Shown here piece by piece: positions 18,309 to 27,881 of a stretch of DNA of 64,000 nucleotides. The stretch lies in the NCBI GenBank assembly GCA_016287095.1, contig JAEEVK010000001.1:1-64000 (forward strand), given 5' to 3'. Under the pieces are notes generated by a model that worked only from the letters and a program-made list of their open reading frames with translations, made no database searches and was not told the origin of the DNA. How positions within the stretch are numbered: the first letter of the stretch is position 1; every line of letters begins with the position of its first letter. This stretch comes from Lachnospiraceae bacterium. GTDB taxonomy: Bacteria; Bacillota; Clostridia; Lachnospirales; Lachnospiraceae. Position numbers and translations under genes: made by a program.

Positions 18309-19991
18309 TCAATAATCCTTATGGTGCTTCATATACCATCTGATATACATAAATGTATACGGCTCGCCTTTTTCAGCCAGCATCTTTAAAAGCTTTTCCA
18401 GGAAGTCACTTGTCTCCTGATGTATGCATCTCCTGGATCTGGCTTTATCAAAATACTCATAAGGACTCTTGTTTGTGTACTGACCCTTAAGATAAACCTT
18501 GCTGGCTGCCACTCTGTCGCAGAACATCTCTATAACATATTTAAGAGGCATCTTTACAGGCAGAGCCTTGTTTGCTTCGATGTTATAATCATTCCAGTAC
18601 TCAAAGTGGTGTTTGTTCCTGCCCTTGTGATGCATCCATGCATATGAGAATCCGTGATCCTCTCTCTCTCCCTCGTTAGGGCTCTTGTCTCCCCTGTAAA
18701 ACTTAACACCGTTTATAAACTCGGTAGGTGAGAACTTTGATAAGTCATGTGTAAGTCCCTGAAGAGGAATACCTGCTTTTACGCAGTGCTTAAATACCAT
18801 CTTCTTATGTGTAAGTACCATCCTGGTATGAGCTACCAGTCTGTTAGTCTTCTTTTTCTTTACTTCATAGTATTTTATCCCATCAGAATCGGTATCTTCA
18901 CCAAGCCCGAGCTTCTTTCTGATAGAATTCTTCATCTTCTTGCCTAATGATTTACGTAGTCTGTATCCCTGGAAGCTGATGGTCTCTCCGGCCTTCTTGG
19001 CACCTTCATACATCTTGGGGCCTACCTGCTTGGCAGTATCCACTACAGTGTCCTTAGCCTTGGGAGCAAAATCCTGTACTGTCTCTTTTACCTTACTGCC
19101 AACATTAAGGGCAGTCTCCTTAGCTTTAGGACCTAAGTCCTGGACCGTCTCTTTAGCCTTGGGGCCTATATCCTGAATTCTGTCCTTTACAAAGTTACCT
19201 ACGTTTTGAGCAGTCTCCTTTGCCTTAGGTGCCAGATCCTGTGCAGTCTCCTTTACCTTATCTCCAATGTTTGTAGCAACGTCCTTCATCTTGGGCAGTA
19301 CATTGGTCTTAAACTGACCGAACTTATCCTTCATGGTGCCTACTACCACACCCTCGATACGTTCGATCTCGGGCTCCTGTTTGTCACCGTTGCTTTCTTC
19401 GTCGATGTTTTCATTTGAGTTATCAGCAGTATTGTCTTCTACATCTGAATTTTCATTTTCATTTTGTACTGATTCATTATCTGCTGTGACACTGTCTGTA
19501 TTATCATCATTACTTTGAGCATTCTCATCGGAAGTATTATCGACAAACAAGTCATCTATTGATACTTCATCCTTATTTGTACTGTCTTCAGCAGCTTTTT
19601 CTTCAGTTTCCTCAACAGGTTTATCAGCACTTTTCTGATTTTTATTCTTTTTACCGCGCTTATTGTCCTTCTTAGAGTTTTTCTTGTTCTTTTTATTGTC
19701 GTTCTCTGTATTTTCTACAGTCTCAGCGGTATTTTCAGCCTCTGCATTCGTATTTTCTGTTGCAGCTTCATCAGAATACTCTGTTACTACATCCGTAACA
19801 TCCCTGTATTCTGCCTCGACAATATCCTTTTCATCCACATCCTTTTTAGAAAAATGCTCAGCAGCGAAATCAGAAACCTTTTCACCGGCAGACTTAACCT
19901 TCTTCCCGGCTTTCTTGGCAGTCTCCTTTACCTTAGGCTCAAGATTTTCCTTTATCTCATTGGCCTTTTGCTTGAATTCATCTATGCTCAT
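18309..19991 (-). CDS. DUF5662 protein with acidic linker and amphipathic repeat tail
   Basis: A 560-residue protein in three parts. Residues 1-45 and about 225-345 consist of 11-residue-like amphipathic repeats (variants of VKETAQDLAPKAKETAQNVG), like LEA or apolipoprotein-type helices. Residues about 60-210 are a very acidic, Asn/Glu-rich low-complexity linker. Residues about 385-560 form the DUF5662 domain, His/Asp-rich (TRMVLTHKKMVFKHC, LTHDLSKFSPTEF, DHGFSYAWMHHKGRNKHHFEYW) with a pattern suggesting a metal-dependent HD-like fold. No signal peptide. The function is unknown; the repeats suggest binding to membrane, storage granules or partner proteins. An AAGGAGGAG site precedes the start. 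Confidence 0.72.
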   Translation of the reverse strand: MSIDEFKQKANEIKENLEPKVKETAKKAGKKVKSAGEKVSDFAAEHFSKKDVDEKDIVEAEYRDVTDVVTEYSDEAATENTNAEAENTAETVENTENDNKKNKKNSKKDNKRGKKNKNQKSADKPVEETEEKAAEDSTNKDEVSIDDLFVDNTSDENAQSNDDNTDSVTADNESVQNENENSDVEDNTADNSNENIDEESNGDKQEPEIERIEGVVVGTMKDKFGQFKTNVLPKMKDVATNIGDKVKETAQDLAPKAKETAQNVGNFVKDRIQDIGPKAKETVQDLGPKAKETALNVGSKVKETVQDFAPKAKDTVVDTAKQVGPKMYEGAKKAGETISFQGYRLRKSLGKKMKNSIRKKLGLGEDTDSDGIKYYEVKKKKTNRLVAHTRMVLTHKKMVFKHCVKAGIPLQGLTHDLSKFSPTEFINGVKFYRGDKSPNEGEREDHGFSYAWMHHKGRNKHHFEYWNDYNIEANKALPVKMPLKYVIEMFCDRVAASKVYLKGQYTNKSPYEYFDKARSRRCIHQETSDFLEKLLKMLAEKGEPYTFMYIRWYMKHHKDY

Positions 19992-20068
19992 CTATGAACT
20001 CCTCCTTACAACTTATCTATTAGGTCATCCCAATCACAGGATTCTTAGATATCATTATATCTCAGATC

Positions 20069-20929
20069 TTAAAGCATCATCTCTGCACCGCGTACCACAT
20101 GCTCAGCAAGCAGTGTACTGGTTACCGAACCTACACCGCCCGGTACGGTAGTGATCTTACCTACCAGTGGTTCAACGCTTTCAAACTCTATATCTCCGCA
20201 GATGCCCTGTCCGTCTTCACGCATATTAATACCTACATCTATGCAGAAGCAGTCCTTCTTGGCATTCTTAAGCATATCGCCTTTCAAAAGTGCCCTTGAA
20301 CCTGCCGCAGTCACTACTATATCGGCATTACTGATCCTGTCGGTTATATCGGCTGTCTTGGTATGGCAGCAGGTAACGGTTGCGTTTCTCGAAATAAGCA
20401 TCGATACGAGAGGTCTCCCGACTACCGTGCTCCTGCCTATTACAACTACGTTTTTAAAGGCGAGGTCTACATTCTCATATTCGAGGAACTTTAAAACCGC
20501 TTCAGCCGTACAGGGATAAAAACAATCCTTACTGCCCATTGCGGTAGAAGCCTGATTGTAATAGCCCATGCAGTCGATATCCTTATTGGGATCGATGGTC
20601 TTTGCAGCAAACTCAACACTTAAAGGCTTTGGCAAAGGTCTGAATACAAGTATACCCGTAACTGTCGGATCCTCATTTATCTTTGTGAAAGCACTGTCAA
20701 ACTCATCCTGGGAGCAGCCTGCCTCAAGCACTACCTTTTCATGCGGTATGTCAAGAGCTGTAAAAACCTTTATTATACCTCTCTCGTAGGAAGCATTTGC
20801 CGGATCGTCGCCTACACTGAGTATCGTAAGCTTGGCATCCCTGCCGCTGCTTCTGAGTTTAGCCAGTCTTTCCGTAATATTTTCCTTTAGTTTGGCTGCG
20901 ACATCCGCACCCTTAACTATTTCTGCCAT
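20069..20929 (-). CDS. folD: FolD, methylenetetrahydrofolate dehydrogenase/cyclohydrolase
   Basis: Interconverts 5,10-methylene-THF, methenyl-THF and 10-formyl-THF. At 286 residues it is full length. Signatures include the YERGIIK motif with the catalytic lysine near residue 54, DIDCMGYYNQ, the Rossmann VVIGRSTVVGRPLVSMLI near residue 162, and C-terminal TTVPGGVGSVTSTLLAEHV. It lies apart from the fhs/fchA/MTHFS cluster, with the chemoreceptor gene between. Confidence 0.95.
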   Translation of the reverse strand: MAEIVKGADVAAKLKENITERLAKLRSSGRDAKLTILSVGDDPANASYERGIIKVFTALDIPHEKVVLEAGCSQDEFDSAFTKINEDPTVTGILVFRPLPKPLSVEFAAKTIDPNKDIDCMGYYNQASTAMGSKDCFYPCTAEAVLKFLEYENVDLAFKNVVVIGRSTVVGRPLVSMLISRNATVTCCHTKTADITDRISNADIVVTAAGSRALLKGDMLKNAKKDCFCIDVGINMREDGQGICGDIEFESVEPLVGKITTVPGGVGSVTSTLLAEHVVRGAEMML

Positions 20930-21087
20930 AAAACCTCCAACGCATAAGCCATTTTTTCACATACAAAGTTATTATATCATTTTTTTTATCATTATTCAAC
21001 TAAACAATAATAAAATATTTTCTTGTTTTATATATAAAAATATGTTAAACTTGTATAATAAGTATAAATCAGGAGGGTTAGTATCCT

Positions 21088-22788
21088 ATGAAGATAATCA
21101 AAAAAGGTCATAAGATCGGGCTTACACTCAAGGTTTTGTTACTTTCTTCCTGTTCAATTATAATAACCGCCATAGGATTAAGCTTTGTAGCATCCAGCAA
21201 GATGGCCAAGCTTTATACATCATCCATCACCGACAACATGCTTAATCTGGCTACATCTTATGGTAAAATTATAGATGAAGAACTCGGTGATAATGAGGGA
21301 AACAAACTTAGCACTAATGAATACAGAAATATCCTATCAAAAATATCAATAAACGGATATCCCACCGGATATGCTTACCTCTGTGACAGTTCTGGCACTA
21401 CTCTGTATCACCCTTCCGAGGAAAGAATCGGGAATCCGGTTGAAAACACTGCAGTTCAAGGCATAGTAGCAGATATTGGCAGCGGTTTCATAAGAGTCCC
21501 CGAAGTAATAGAATATATATTTAAGGGTGAAAATAAATATGCTGCTTTTCATATCTCCGAAGTGGATCACTCTATCCTTATAGTCACACTTGACAAAAAA
21601 GATATAAATGCCACCATTAAAGAACAAAGACATTCATTCCTATTTTCCGCCGCATTTATCAGTCTGATATATATAGTCATATCTCTGATTGTTTCACTTT
21701 TCATTACCAGACCATATAAAAAACTTGTTAATGCTTCTGAAAAATTGCGTGGTCTGGACCTGAATGATGACATTGAGATGCAAAAGCTCGTAAAGAGACA
21801 TGACGAATGCGGTACCATTGCCAAAGCACTTACAGGTCTGAGAAAGGAAATATCAGAAGTTATATTCGAGTTGGCAGAAGTATCCAGTGCTGTGCAGTCC
21901 AGTTCTACAAAGATTCAGGATCTATCCCAACAGATTACCAAGCAGTCAACCAGTAACTCTGCAGATACCAGAGAGCTCGAATCCAATATGCAGATTACCG
22001 CTGAGTCTACTGAACAGATTGAAGAAAATATTAACTGCATTAAGGGTAAAACTTCCGATATCGAGCTTCAGTCAACCAACGGCTCTGATCTCGCACAAAC
22101 TGTTATCAAGCGTGCCGATAATCTCAAAAACTCTTCGGATATTTCTATTGAAAAGACCAGGTCCATTTATAAAGAGATACGTGAACAGACTACCGTGGCA
22201 CTCGCCGAAGCTAAAGCAGTTGATAATATCCAGGCTCTCACCAATTCCATCAGGGCTATATCCACTCAGACTTCCATGCTGTCACTCAATGCTGCCATAG
22301 AAGCCGCTCGTGCCGGCGATCAGGGACGTGGCTTTGCTGTAGTTGCAAGTGAGATCGGTGATCTGGCTAACCAGTCTACCGAGGCTGTAAACAGTATCAA
22401 TACCATAGTTACAGAGGTCAGCAAGTCAGTTAAGAATATGACCGACAGCATCAACCGTATGATCTCCTTCATCGATGGAAATGTTATTCCTTCTTTCAGT
22501 GAACTCTCAGATGTCGGTAACCAGTATGCGGCAGATGCTAAGTCATTCGGCGAAAGCATGGATATCATCAGCAGCCTGGCTAAAGAACTTTCAGTTTCTA
22601 TCGATGAGATTGTCTACTCTATAGACGGCATTAACAACAATATCGGTAATGCCAATGACAGAATCTCCGCTATCGCCGGGAAGAATGCCGATATTGTTAA
22701 GGCTACAAATCTTTCGGATAATCTGCTTCTTGAAAACACAAAGGATTCTGAGAAGCTTAATACCATTGTTCATAAGTTTAAATATTAA
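21088..22788 (+). CDS. methyl-accepting chemotaxis protein with Cache sensor
   Basis: A 566-residue transmembrane chemoreceptor. TM1 covers about residues 12-33, followed by an extracytoplasmic Cache-type domain to about 180 ([26 protein letters not shown]) and TM2 at about 187-208. A HAMP-like segment follows, and then the signalling coiled coil with the hairpin tip [31 protein letters not shown]. The ligand cannot be read; Cache domains commonly bind amino acids or carboxylates. AGGAGGG precedes the start. It sits alone on the plus strand between minus-strand folate genes and implies that the organism is motile. Confidence 0.94.
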   Translation: MKIIKKGHKIGLTLKVLLLSSCSIIITAIGLSFVASSKMAKLYTSSITDNMLNLATSYGKIIDEELGDNEGNKLSTNEYRNILSKISINGYPTGYAYLCDSSGTTLYHPSEERIGNPVENTAVQGIVADIGSGFIRVPEVIEYIFKGENKYAAFHISEVDHSILIVTLDKKDINATIKEQRHSFLFSAAFISLIYIVISLIVSLFITRPYKKLVNASEKLRGLDLNDDIEMQKLVKRHDECGTIAKALTGLRKEISEVIFELAEVSSAVQSSSTKIQDLSQQITKQSTSNSADTRELESNMQITAESTEQIEENINCIKGKTSDIELQSTNGSDLAQTVIKRADNLKNSSDISIEKTRSIYKEIREQTTVALAEAKAVDNIQALTNSIRAISTQTSMLSLNAAIEAARAGDQGRGFAVVASEIGDLANQSTEAVNSINTIVTEVSKSVKNMTDSINRMISFIDGNVIPSFSELSDVGNQYAADAKSFGESMDIISSLAKELSVSIDEIVYSIDGINNNIGNANDRISAIAGKNADIVKATNLSDNLLLENTKDSEKLNTIVHKFKY

Positions 22789-22803
22789 TTTCCGAATAAA
22801 GTT

Positions 22804-22845
22804 AAACCACATAATGAGTTTTACCTCGTTATGTGGTTTCTTTTT
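22804..22845 (+). terminator. terminator of the chemoreceptor gene
   Basis: AAACCACATAATGAG (22804-22818) pairs with CTCGTTATGTGGTTT (22825-22839) with one wobble, followed by CTTTTT. The 3' end overlaps the MTHFS stop codon region on the other strand. Confidence 0.88.
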
Positions 22846-23404
22846 ATCTGATTATTCTTTTTTCAGTTACGATCATATCTAAATGCCGGTCATACGGATC
22901 AGTTTCTATCCTATCACAGATTTGCATATCATATGCTATTCCGCATTTTATCAAGCTGTTACCCACTGTTTCCGAGTTTAGAAAATATCTGTCATAAAAC
23001 CCTTTTCCATAGCCTATCCGGTTAAGATCCCGGTCAAAGGCCAAACCGGGCACTATGACAAGGCTGTTATTTGTTTCCTCAATGGGTTTACAGGTCTTTG
23101 GTTCCAGTACTCCGAAGTATCCGGGCTCTAAGTCATCCATACTCATGATCTTGTAAAAGCACATATCATCGCCTTCTACTTTAGGTACTCCGACTGTCTT
23201 GTCTTCTTTTAAGGAGTGCTCTATCAATTCAACAGTGCTTACCTCGCTCCTGCAGGATACATAACAGAGTATGGTCTCGGCCTGTTTGTATTCCTCAAGC
23301 TCGATTACCTTATTTGTGATAACATCAGAAAGAGCCTGACGCATCTCTGCACTCAGGCTGTCTCTTTCCTGCATTTTCTGTTTACGTAATATTTTCTTGT
23401 CCAT
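22844..23404 (-). CDS. 5-formyltetrahydrofolate cyclo-ligase
   Basis: ATP-dependent conversion of 5-formyl-THF to methenyl-THF (5-FCL/MTHFS). Seen: basic N-terminal KKILRKQKMQERDSLS, ILCYVSCRSEVST, PKVEGDDMCFY, and the ATP loop VVPGLAFDRDLNRIGYGKGFYDRYF, which is diagnostic. The start is uncertain: ATG at 23404 matches the usual family N-terminus but has no clear ribosome site. A GTG at 23443, 13 codons upstream, has AAGG before it but lies inside an inverted repeat. It is the last gene of the folC-fhs-fchA-MTHFS run. Confidence 0.9.
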   Translation of the reverse strand: MDKKILRKQKMQERDSLSAEMRQALSDVITNKVIELEEYKQAETILCYVSCRSEVSTVELIEHSLKEDKTVGVPKVEGDDMCFYKIMSMDDLEPGYFGVLEPKTCKPIEETNNSLVIVPGLAFDRDLNRIGYGKGFYDRYFLNSETVGNSLIKCGIAYDMQICDRIETDPYDRHLDMIVTEKRIIR

Positions 23405-23416
23405 AGTTAAATTTAC

Positions 23417-23449
23417 GGTGCGGCGCCAACAATATGTCGTCACCGCACC
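23417..23449 (-). promoter_or_regulatory. inverted repeat at the start of the cyclo-ligase gene
   Basis: GGTGCGG (23417-23423) and CCGCACC (23443-23449) form a perfect 7-bp GC-rich stem with a 19-base loop just upstream of the MTHFS ATG. It overlaps the alternative GTG start. No U-run follows, so it may modulate translation or mRNA stability. Confidence 0.5.
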
Positions 23450-23499
23450 TTACTCTTTTACAAACAGTTATTTGTCATCAAGATGATTCCGTAAAATAA

Positions 23500-24135
23500 T
23501 TACGAATTCTTCATTGAATTTATGACATTCAAAAATACCTTGTCAGCGACTTCGCTACTATCGGAAATTAGTTTATCTGCTCTTTGATTTAATTCAAGAG
23601 CTTTTTCCTTGTCTTTCATATATTTAGTGTTAATATAGACATTCAAGGAAGCACACTTCAGAGCAGACATACAGGTATTTATAGCGCAAGCTGCATCACT
23701 GACTACAAGCTTTGATCCTTTTTCAGCCACTATTGCGGAAAGCTCTATAGCTCTGGCACATTTCTCCATGATCTCGAAAGGTACTGCTGCAGCATGTACA
23801 AGTTCACGCTCGAGTGTTTCTTCCTTGAACTTTTTCTGCTCTTCGGTCTCAGTAGGCAGGCCATATGCCTTTGACAAAGGTAAGAATCCGTCTGCGTCCT
23901 TCTGGATAAGTCCAACGAACTCTGCTGAAAGCTTATCACACTCAGCTATGATATCGTACATCTCGGCTTCGACATCGGCAAACTTCTTTTTACCTACAGT
24001 GAGGTTTGCTGCCATCTTACAAAGTGATATACCAAGTGATGCGGTAAGAGCCGCTGCTCCGCCGCCTCCGGGTACAGCATCCTTACTGCCAAGCTTTTCT
24101 ATAAATTCATTTATTGTAAGGTTTCCGTCTAACAT
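23500..24135 (-). CDS. fchA: cyclodeaminase/methenyl-THF cyclohydrolase (FchA family)
   Basis: A 211-residue helical protein of the formiminotransferase-cyclodeaminase family. It opens with TINEFIEKLGSKDAVPGGGGAAALTASLG, the glycine-rich folate-site loop of the family, followed by LCKMAANLTVGKKKF. It sits 27 bases after fhs in a one-carbon cluster, which favours methenyl-THF cyclohydrolase (FchA) over a histidine-degradation role; no formiminotransferase is nearby. Confidence 0.88.
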   Translation of the reverse strand: MLDGNLTINEFIEKLGSKDAVPGGGGAAALTASLGISLCKMAANLTVGKKKFADVEAEMYDIIAECDKLSAEFVGLIQKDADGFLPLSKAYGLPTETEEQKKFKEETLERELVHAAAVPFEIMEKCARAIELSAIVAEKGSKLVVSDAACAINTCMSALKCASLNVYINTKYMKDKEKALELNQRADKLISDSSEVADKVFLNVINSMKNS

Positions 24136-24162
24136 AATAATATCCTTTCAAACAACTCCTCA

Positions 24163-25857
24163 TCAGAACAGTCCGGATATCTTGCCGTTTTCATCCACAT
24201 CGATCTTCTCTGCTGCGGGTACCTTAGGCAGACCGGGCATGGTCATGATGTCACCGGTAAGTGCTACGATAAAGCCTGCACCTGCAGATACTTTAAGTGA
24301 ACGTACTGTGATCTCAAAGCCCTTAGGTGCTCCGAGCAGCTTTGCATCATCTGAGAAGCTGTACTGTGTCTTTGCTACACAGATAGGTACATTTGCAAAT
24401 CCAATCTTTGTGAGGTTATCTATATCCTTCTTTGCCTGAGCGGTAAATACTACGCCGTCTGCATGATATACTTTCTTTGCGATAGCCTCAAGCTTTTCTT
24501 CTATACTTAAGTCAAGGTCATAGCTGAATGAGAAGTCCTTGTTAAGCGGCTCCCCGTTTTCATCGGTTGCGTTACAAAGTCTTACAACCTCATTAGCAAG
24601 CTCTATACCGCCTTCGCCGCCCTTTTCCCATACCTTTGAAAGGGCTACATTGCATCCGAGCTCTGAGCACTTCTTTCTTACCAGCTCCAACTCCGCCTCG
24701 GTATCTGTAGGGAATGCATTGATAGCTACTACGCAGGGAAGCTTATATACCTTTGTTATATTCTCAACATGCTGCAACAGGTTAGGCATACCCTTCTCTA
24801 AAGCTTCAAGATTTTCATTGTTAAGCTCAGCCTTAGGAACTCCGCCGTGGTTCTTTAATGCACGTACAGTAGCAACAACTACTACTGCATTAGGCTTAAG
24901 CCCTGCGAAGCGGCACTTGATATCAAGGAATTTCTCTGCTCCAAGGTCTGCACCGAAGCCTGCTTCAGTAACTACATAATCACCGAGCTTCAAAGCCATA
25001 CGTGTAGCTACGATGGAGTTACATCCATGAGCGATATTTGCGAAAGGTCCGCCATGTACAAATGAAGGACAATGCTCAAGAGTCTGAACCAAGTTAGGCT
25101 TTAACGCATCCTTCAGGAGTGCTGTCATAGCGCCCTCAGCATGAAGCTCACCTGCTGTTACAGGGTCTCCGTCATAATTATATCCAACGATAATTCTTGC
25201 TATTCTCTTCTTTAAATCAACGATATCTGAAGCCAGACACAGTACTGCCATGATCTCTGAAGCAACAGTGATGTCATAGCCATCCTCACGAGGTGTACCG
25301 TTTACCTTTCCGCCAAGACCGTCAACTACGAAACGAAGCTGTCTGTCGTTCATATCGACACATCTTCTCCAGGTGATACGTCTGGGATCGATGCGAAGTG
25401 CATTTCCCTGATAGATATGATTGTCAAGCATAGCTGCAAGCAGGTTGTTTGCTGCACCTATAGCGTGCATATCACCTGTAAAGTGCAGGTTTATATCCTC
25501 CATGGGTACAACCTGTGCATATCCGCCGCCGGCTGCACCGCCCTTGATACCGAATACCGGTCCAAGTGAGGGCTCACGAAGAGCAACGACTACATTCTTT
25601 CCTATTTTCTGAAGACCGTCTGCCAGACCTACTGTTGTAGTAGTCTTTCCTTCTCCAGCAGGAGTAGGTGTGATAGCTGTCACAAGTATCAGTTTGCCAT
25701 CGGGTCTTGTGCTCTCCTTAAGCAGGCTCAGGTCTACCTTTGCCTTATATTTTCCGTAATGCTCCACATACTTCTCATCGATACCGGCCTTTTTGGCAAT
25801 CTCGTCAATGGGCAGCATCTCGTTTTCCTGTGCGATTTCAATGTCTGACTTATACAT
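24163..25857 (-). CDS. fhs: formate-tetrahydrofolate ligase
   Basis: ATP-dependent activation of formate to 10-formyl-THF, the entry of C1 units in anaerobes. The 564 residues include the P-loop [20 protein letters not shown] near residue 63, [37 protein letters not shown], and [13 protein letters not shown]. The protein is full length. It is the second gene of the folC-fhs-fchA-MTHFS series; spacing to fchA is 27 bases. It supports purine and formyl-Met supply, or acetogenic-type C1 flow; no other Wood-Ljungdahl gene is visible here. Confidence 0.98.
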   Translation of the reverse strand: MYKSDIEIAQENEMLPIDEIAKKAGIDEKYVEHYGKYKAKVDLSLLKESTRPDGKLILVTAITPTPAGEGKTTTTVGLADGLQKIGKNVVVALREPSLGPVFGIKGGAAGGGYAQVVPMEDINLHFTGDMHAIGAANNLLAAMLDNHIYQGNALRIDPRRITWRRCVDMNDRQLRFVVDGLGGKVNGTPREDGYDITVASEIMAVLCLASDIVDLKKRIARIIVGYNYDGDPVTAGELHAEGAMTALLKDALKPNLVQTLEHCPSFVHGGPFANIAHGCNSIVATRMALKLGDYVVTEAGFGADLGAEKFLDIKCRFAGLKPNAVVVVATVRALKNHGGVPKAELNNENLEALEKGMPNLLQHVENITKVYKLPCVVAINAFPTDTEAELELVRKKCSELGCNVALSKVWEKGGEGGIELANEVVRLCNATDENGEPLNKDFSFSYDLDLSIEEKLEAIAKKVYHADGVVFTAQAKKDIDNLTKIGFANVPICVAKTQYSFSDDAKLLGAPKGFEITVRSLKVSAGAGFIVALTGDIMTMPGLPKVPAAEKIDVDENGKISGLF

Positions 25858-25921
25858 ATTCTGTACTCACCCTCCATTATCTAAAATGATATTCTAAATA
25901 TACCACAATCCATCTTTACAT

Positions 25922-27256
25922 TCAAGGATTATCTTTGGTAAAACATTCCCTTATAGTTCCTGCCAGATACAGAGAGCCCAGCGAACATATAACATCATCT
26001 GTCTCTGATGCTTTACCCAGTGCATACTCCACCGCTTCTTTGGGTGTGTCAAAGTTTACAGCAGTAAATCCTGCACCTCTTAGTCTCTCTGCCAGTTTTT
26101 CTCCTGCCAAAGCTCTGGAAGACTCTGGAGTAAGAGTTATAAAACTCTTTGCATTTGAATATAGCTTTAATAGCATAGCATCAATATTTTTGTCACTCAA
26201 TATGCCCAGGATATATGTTATCTTCTTGTCCCCGAACAGCCATCTCAAAGCATCCACAGCAGCATCTATACCATGCTCATTGTGGGCTCCGTCAAGTATA
26301 AAGACAGGATTTCGATTCAATACCTCGAAACGTGCCGCCCAGGTAACAGTTTCAAGTCCTTTTCTTACGGCTTTTTCGCTAATTATAATATTTTTCTTAT
26401 TTAATACCTTCACTGCCTCCAATACAGTCAGTACATTCAGTAGCTGGTACTCTCCTATAAAGTTAAGTCTCAAAGGCTCATCATAATATCTTGATTTAAA
26501 CACCTGACCGTCTATATCCTTTGATATCAGTTTAAATCCAAAAGTATCAGGTATATGCAGCTTTGCGTGCATCTCCATACACTTTGCTGATATCACGTTA
26601 AGTATTTCCATCTTTGACTTAACTACTTCTCTTAACGGATAATCATTAGCTATCAGTCCTTCCCTGCTTTGTCTGGAGCAGATAACATCGCAGTCCTTAG
26701 TGATTATCCCTGCCTTAGCAGATGCTATCTCACCCAAGGTGTTACCCAGGATAGCTGTGTGGTCAAAGCCTATGGGTGTAATGATCGCCAGTTCTTTATG
26801 TTCTATGACATTTGTACTGTCAAACTCACCGCCAAGGCCAACTTCCAGTATAACTATGTCACACTTCTTTTTCTTAAACCACTGCAAACCGGCTGCAGTC
26901 AGTACTTCAAACTCAGATGGTGACTCGTCTAAGGTATTTGCCGCAGTCCTAACCTTCGATATAACTTCAGCAAATTCCTTATCTGAGATATCTTTCCCAT
27001 CCACCTTCATCCTCTCATTATATTTTTCAAGATGGGGTGAAGTAAACAGTCCCGTTCTAAGCCCTGCTGCTCTCAGTATAGCATCCAGCATGGCACATAC
27101 AGATCCCTTGCCATTTGTACCTGCCACATGGATGAACTTTAAGTCCTTGTCCGGTCTGCCCAAAGCCTCCAGTAAAGCCTTTATCCTATGCAGGCCTACC
27201 TTTCTGGATGTCCAGGGGATTTCACTTATAAATTGTAAACATTCTTCGTAATTCAT
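25922..27256 (-). CDS. folC: FolC, folylpolyglutamate/dihydrofolate synthase
   Basis: Adds glutamate to folates and may also make dihydrofolate. The 444 residues show the Mur-ligase-like P-loop HVAGTNGKGSVCAMLDAIL near residue 43, the SPHLEKYNERM folate loop, and LDGAHNEHGIDAAVDAL in the C-terminal domain. The start has an AAGGATAATGGT-like weak site. It precedes fhs by 64 bases and is likely the first gene of this folate unit. Confidence 0.93.
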   Translation of the reverse strand: MNYEECLQFISEIPWTSRKVGLHRIKALLEALGRPDKDLKFIHVAGTNGKGSVCAMLDAILRAAGLRTGLFTSPHLEKYNERMKVDGKDISDKEFAEVISKVRTAANTLDESPSEFEVLTAAGLQWFKKKKCDIVILEVGLGGEFDSTNVIEHKELAIITPIGFDHTAILGNTLGEIASAKAGIITKDCDVICSRQSREGLIANDYPLREVVKSKMEILNVISAKCMEMHAKLHIPDTFGFKLISKDIDGQVFKSRYYDEPLRLNFIGEYQLLNVLTVLEAVKVLNKKNIIISEKAVRKGLETVTWAARFEVLNRNPVFILDGAHNEHGIDAAVDALRWLFGDKKITYILGILSDKNIDAMLLKLYSNAKSFITLTPESSRALAGEKLAERLRGAGFTAVNFDTPKEAVEYALGKASETDDVICSLGSLYLAGTIRECFTKDNP

Positions 27257-27371
27257 ACCATTATCCTTCTTTAGTTATTGCCAGCCACGGCATTTATGAT
27301 ACCACATTCCAATACTAATGTAAATCAAAAGAGTACTCTTGACATATTTTTAATTTTTTCTAAAAAAGTTA

Positions 27372-27399
27372 TTGACTTTTTCAATTTGTTTGATATAAT
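27372..27399 (+). promoter_or_regulatory. rpsT promoter
   Basis: TTGACT (27372-27377), 16-bp spacer, TATAAT (27394-27399). It leaves a leader of about 100 bases before rpsT. Confidence 0.82.
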
Positions 27400-27413
27400 C
27401 TATTGCGTATGTG

Positions 27414-27481
27414 TTCGATGAAACGTCCGTGTCCGGATTCATCGGCTATGTCATCACAAACCATCACACTAAAATGATGGT
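27414..27481 (+). promoter_or_regulatory. structured rpsT leader
   Basis: Two hairpins follow the promoter. GATGAA (27418-27423) can pair with TTCATC at about 27448-27453, and ACCATCA (27460-27466) pairs perfectly with TGATGGT (27475-27481), ending 13 bases before the AGGAGG site. S20 synthesis is autoregulated in other bacteria, partly through a non-AUG start; a similar role here is inferred. Confidence 0.5.
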
Positions 27482-27508
27482 CAGTATGTGTAATAGGAGG
27501 TGAGAACA

Positions 27509-27772
27509 TTGGCAAATATTAAGTCTGCAAAGAAAAGAATCAAGGTTATCGAGACAAAGACTCTCAGAAATAAGATGATCAAGTCCAAGGCTAAGACATT
27601 ATCAAAGAAGGTTCTTGCTGCTGTGGCTGCCGGCGACAAGGAGCTTGCTGCTGCTTCATTCAAAGAGGCTGCATCATATCTTGCTAAGACAGGTGCTAAG
27701 GGCGTATATCATAAAAATACAGTTGCTCATAAGATTTCAAATCTTCAGAAGGCTGTTAATACACTTAACTGA
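27509..27772 (+). CDS. rpsT: 30S ribosomal protein S20
   Basis: Small-subunit protein that binds 16S rRNA. The 87-residue basic helical protein begins (M)ANIKSAKKRIKVIETKTLRNK, the normal S20 N-terminus. The start must be TTG at 27509: AGGAGG lies 8 bases upstream and the next residues match S20, whereas the in-frame GTG at 27500 lies within the ribosome site. TTG starts are also known for rpsT in Enterobacteria. Monocistronic, with its own promoter and terminator. Confidence 0.96.
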   Translation: MANIKSAKKRIKVIETKTLRNKMIKSKAKTLSKKVLAAVAAGDKELAAASFKEAASYLAKTGAKGVYHKNTVAHKISNLQKAVNTLN

Positions 27773-27794
27773 TTTTTTGCAAAGAATTAGTGAA

Positions 27795-27820
27795 GGGACT
27801 CGATTTCGAGTCCCTTTTTT
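27795..27820 (+). terminator. rpsT terminator
   Basis: GGGACTCGA (27795-27803) pairs with TCGAGTCCC (27806-27814), followed by six T. A textbook intrinsic terminator. Confidence 0.95.
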
Positions 27821-27881
27821 CGTTTATATCCATCGCCTTACCCGGAATTACTTATAATAGTCTTTCATATGAGTTTTTCGT

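Noticed and set aside
23768..24439. 223-residue plus-strand frame across fchA and fhs
   Set aside because: It overlaps two well-supported genes on the other strand and its residues are biased to Ser/Phe/Pro, typical of antisense frames.
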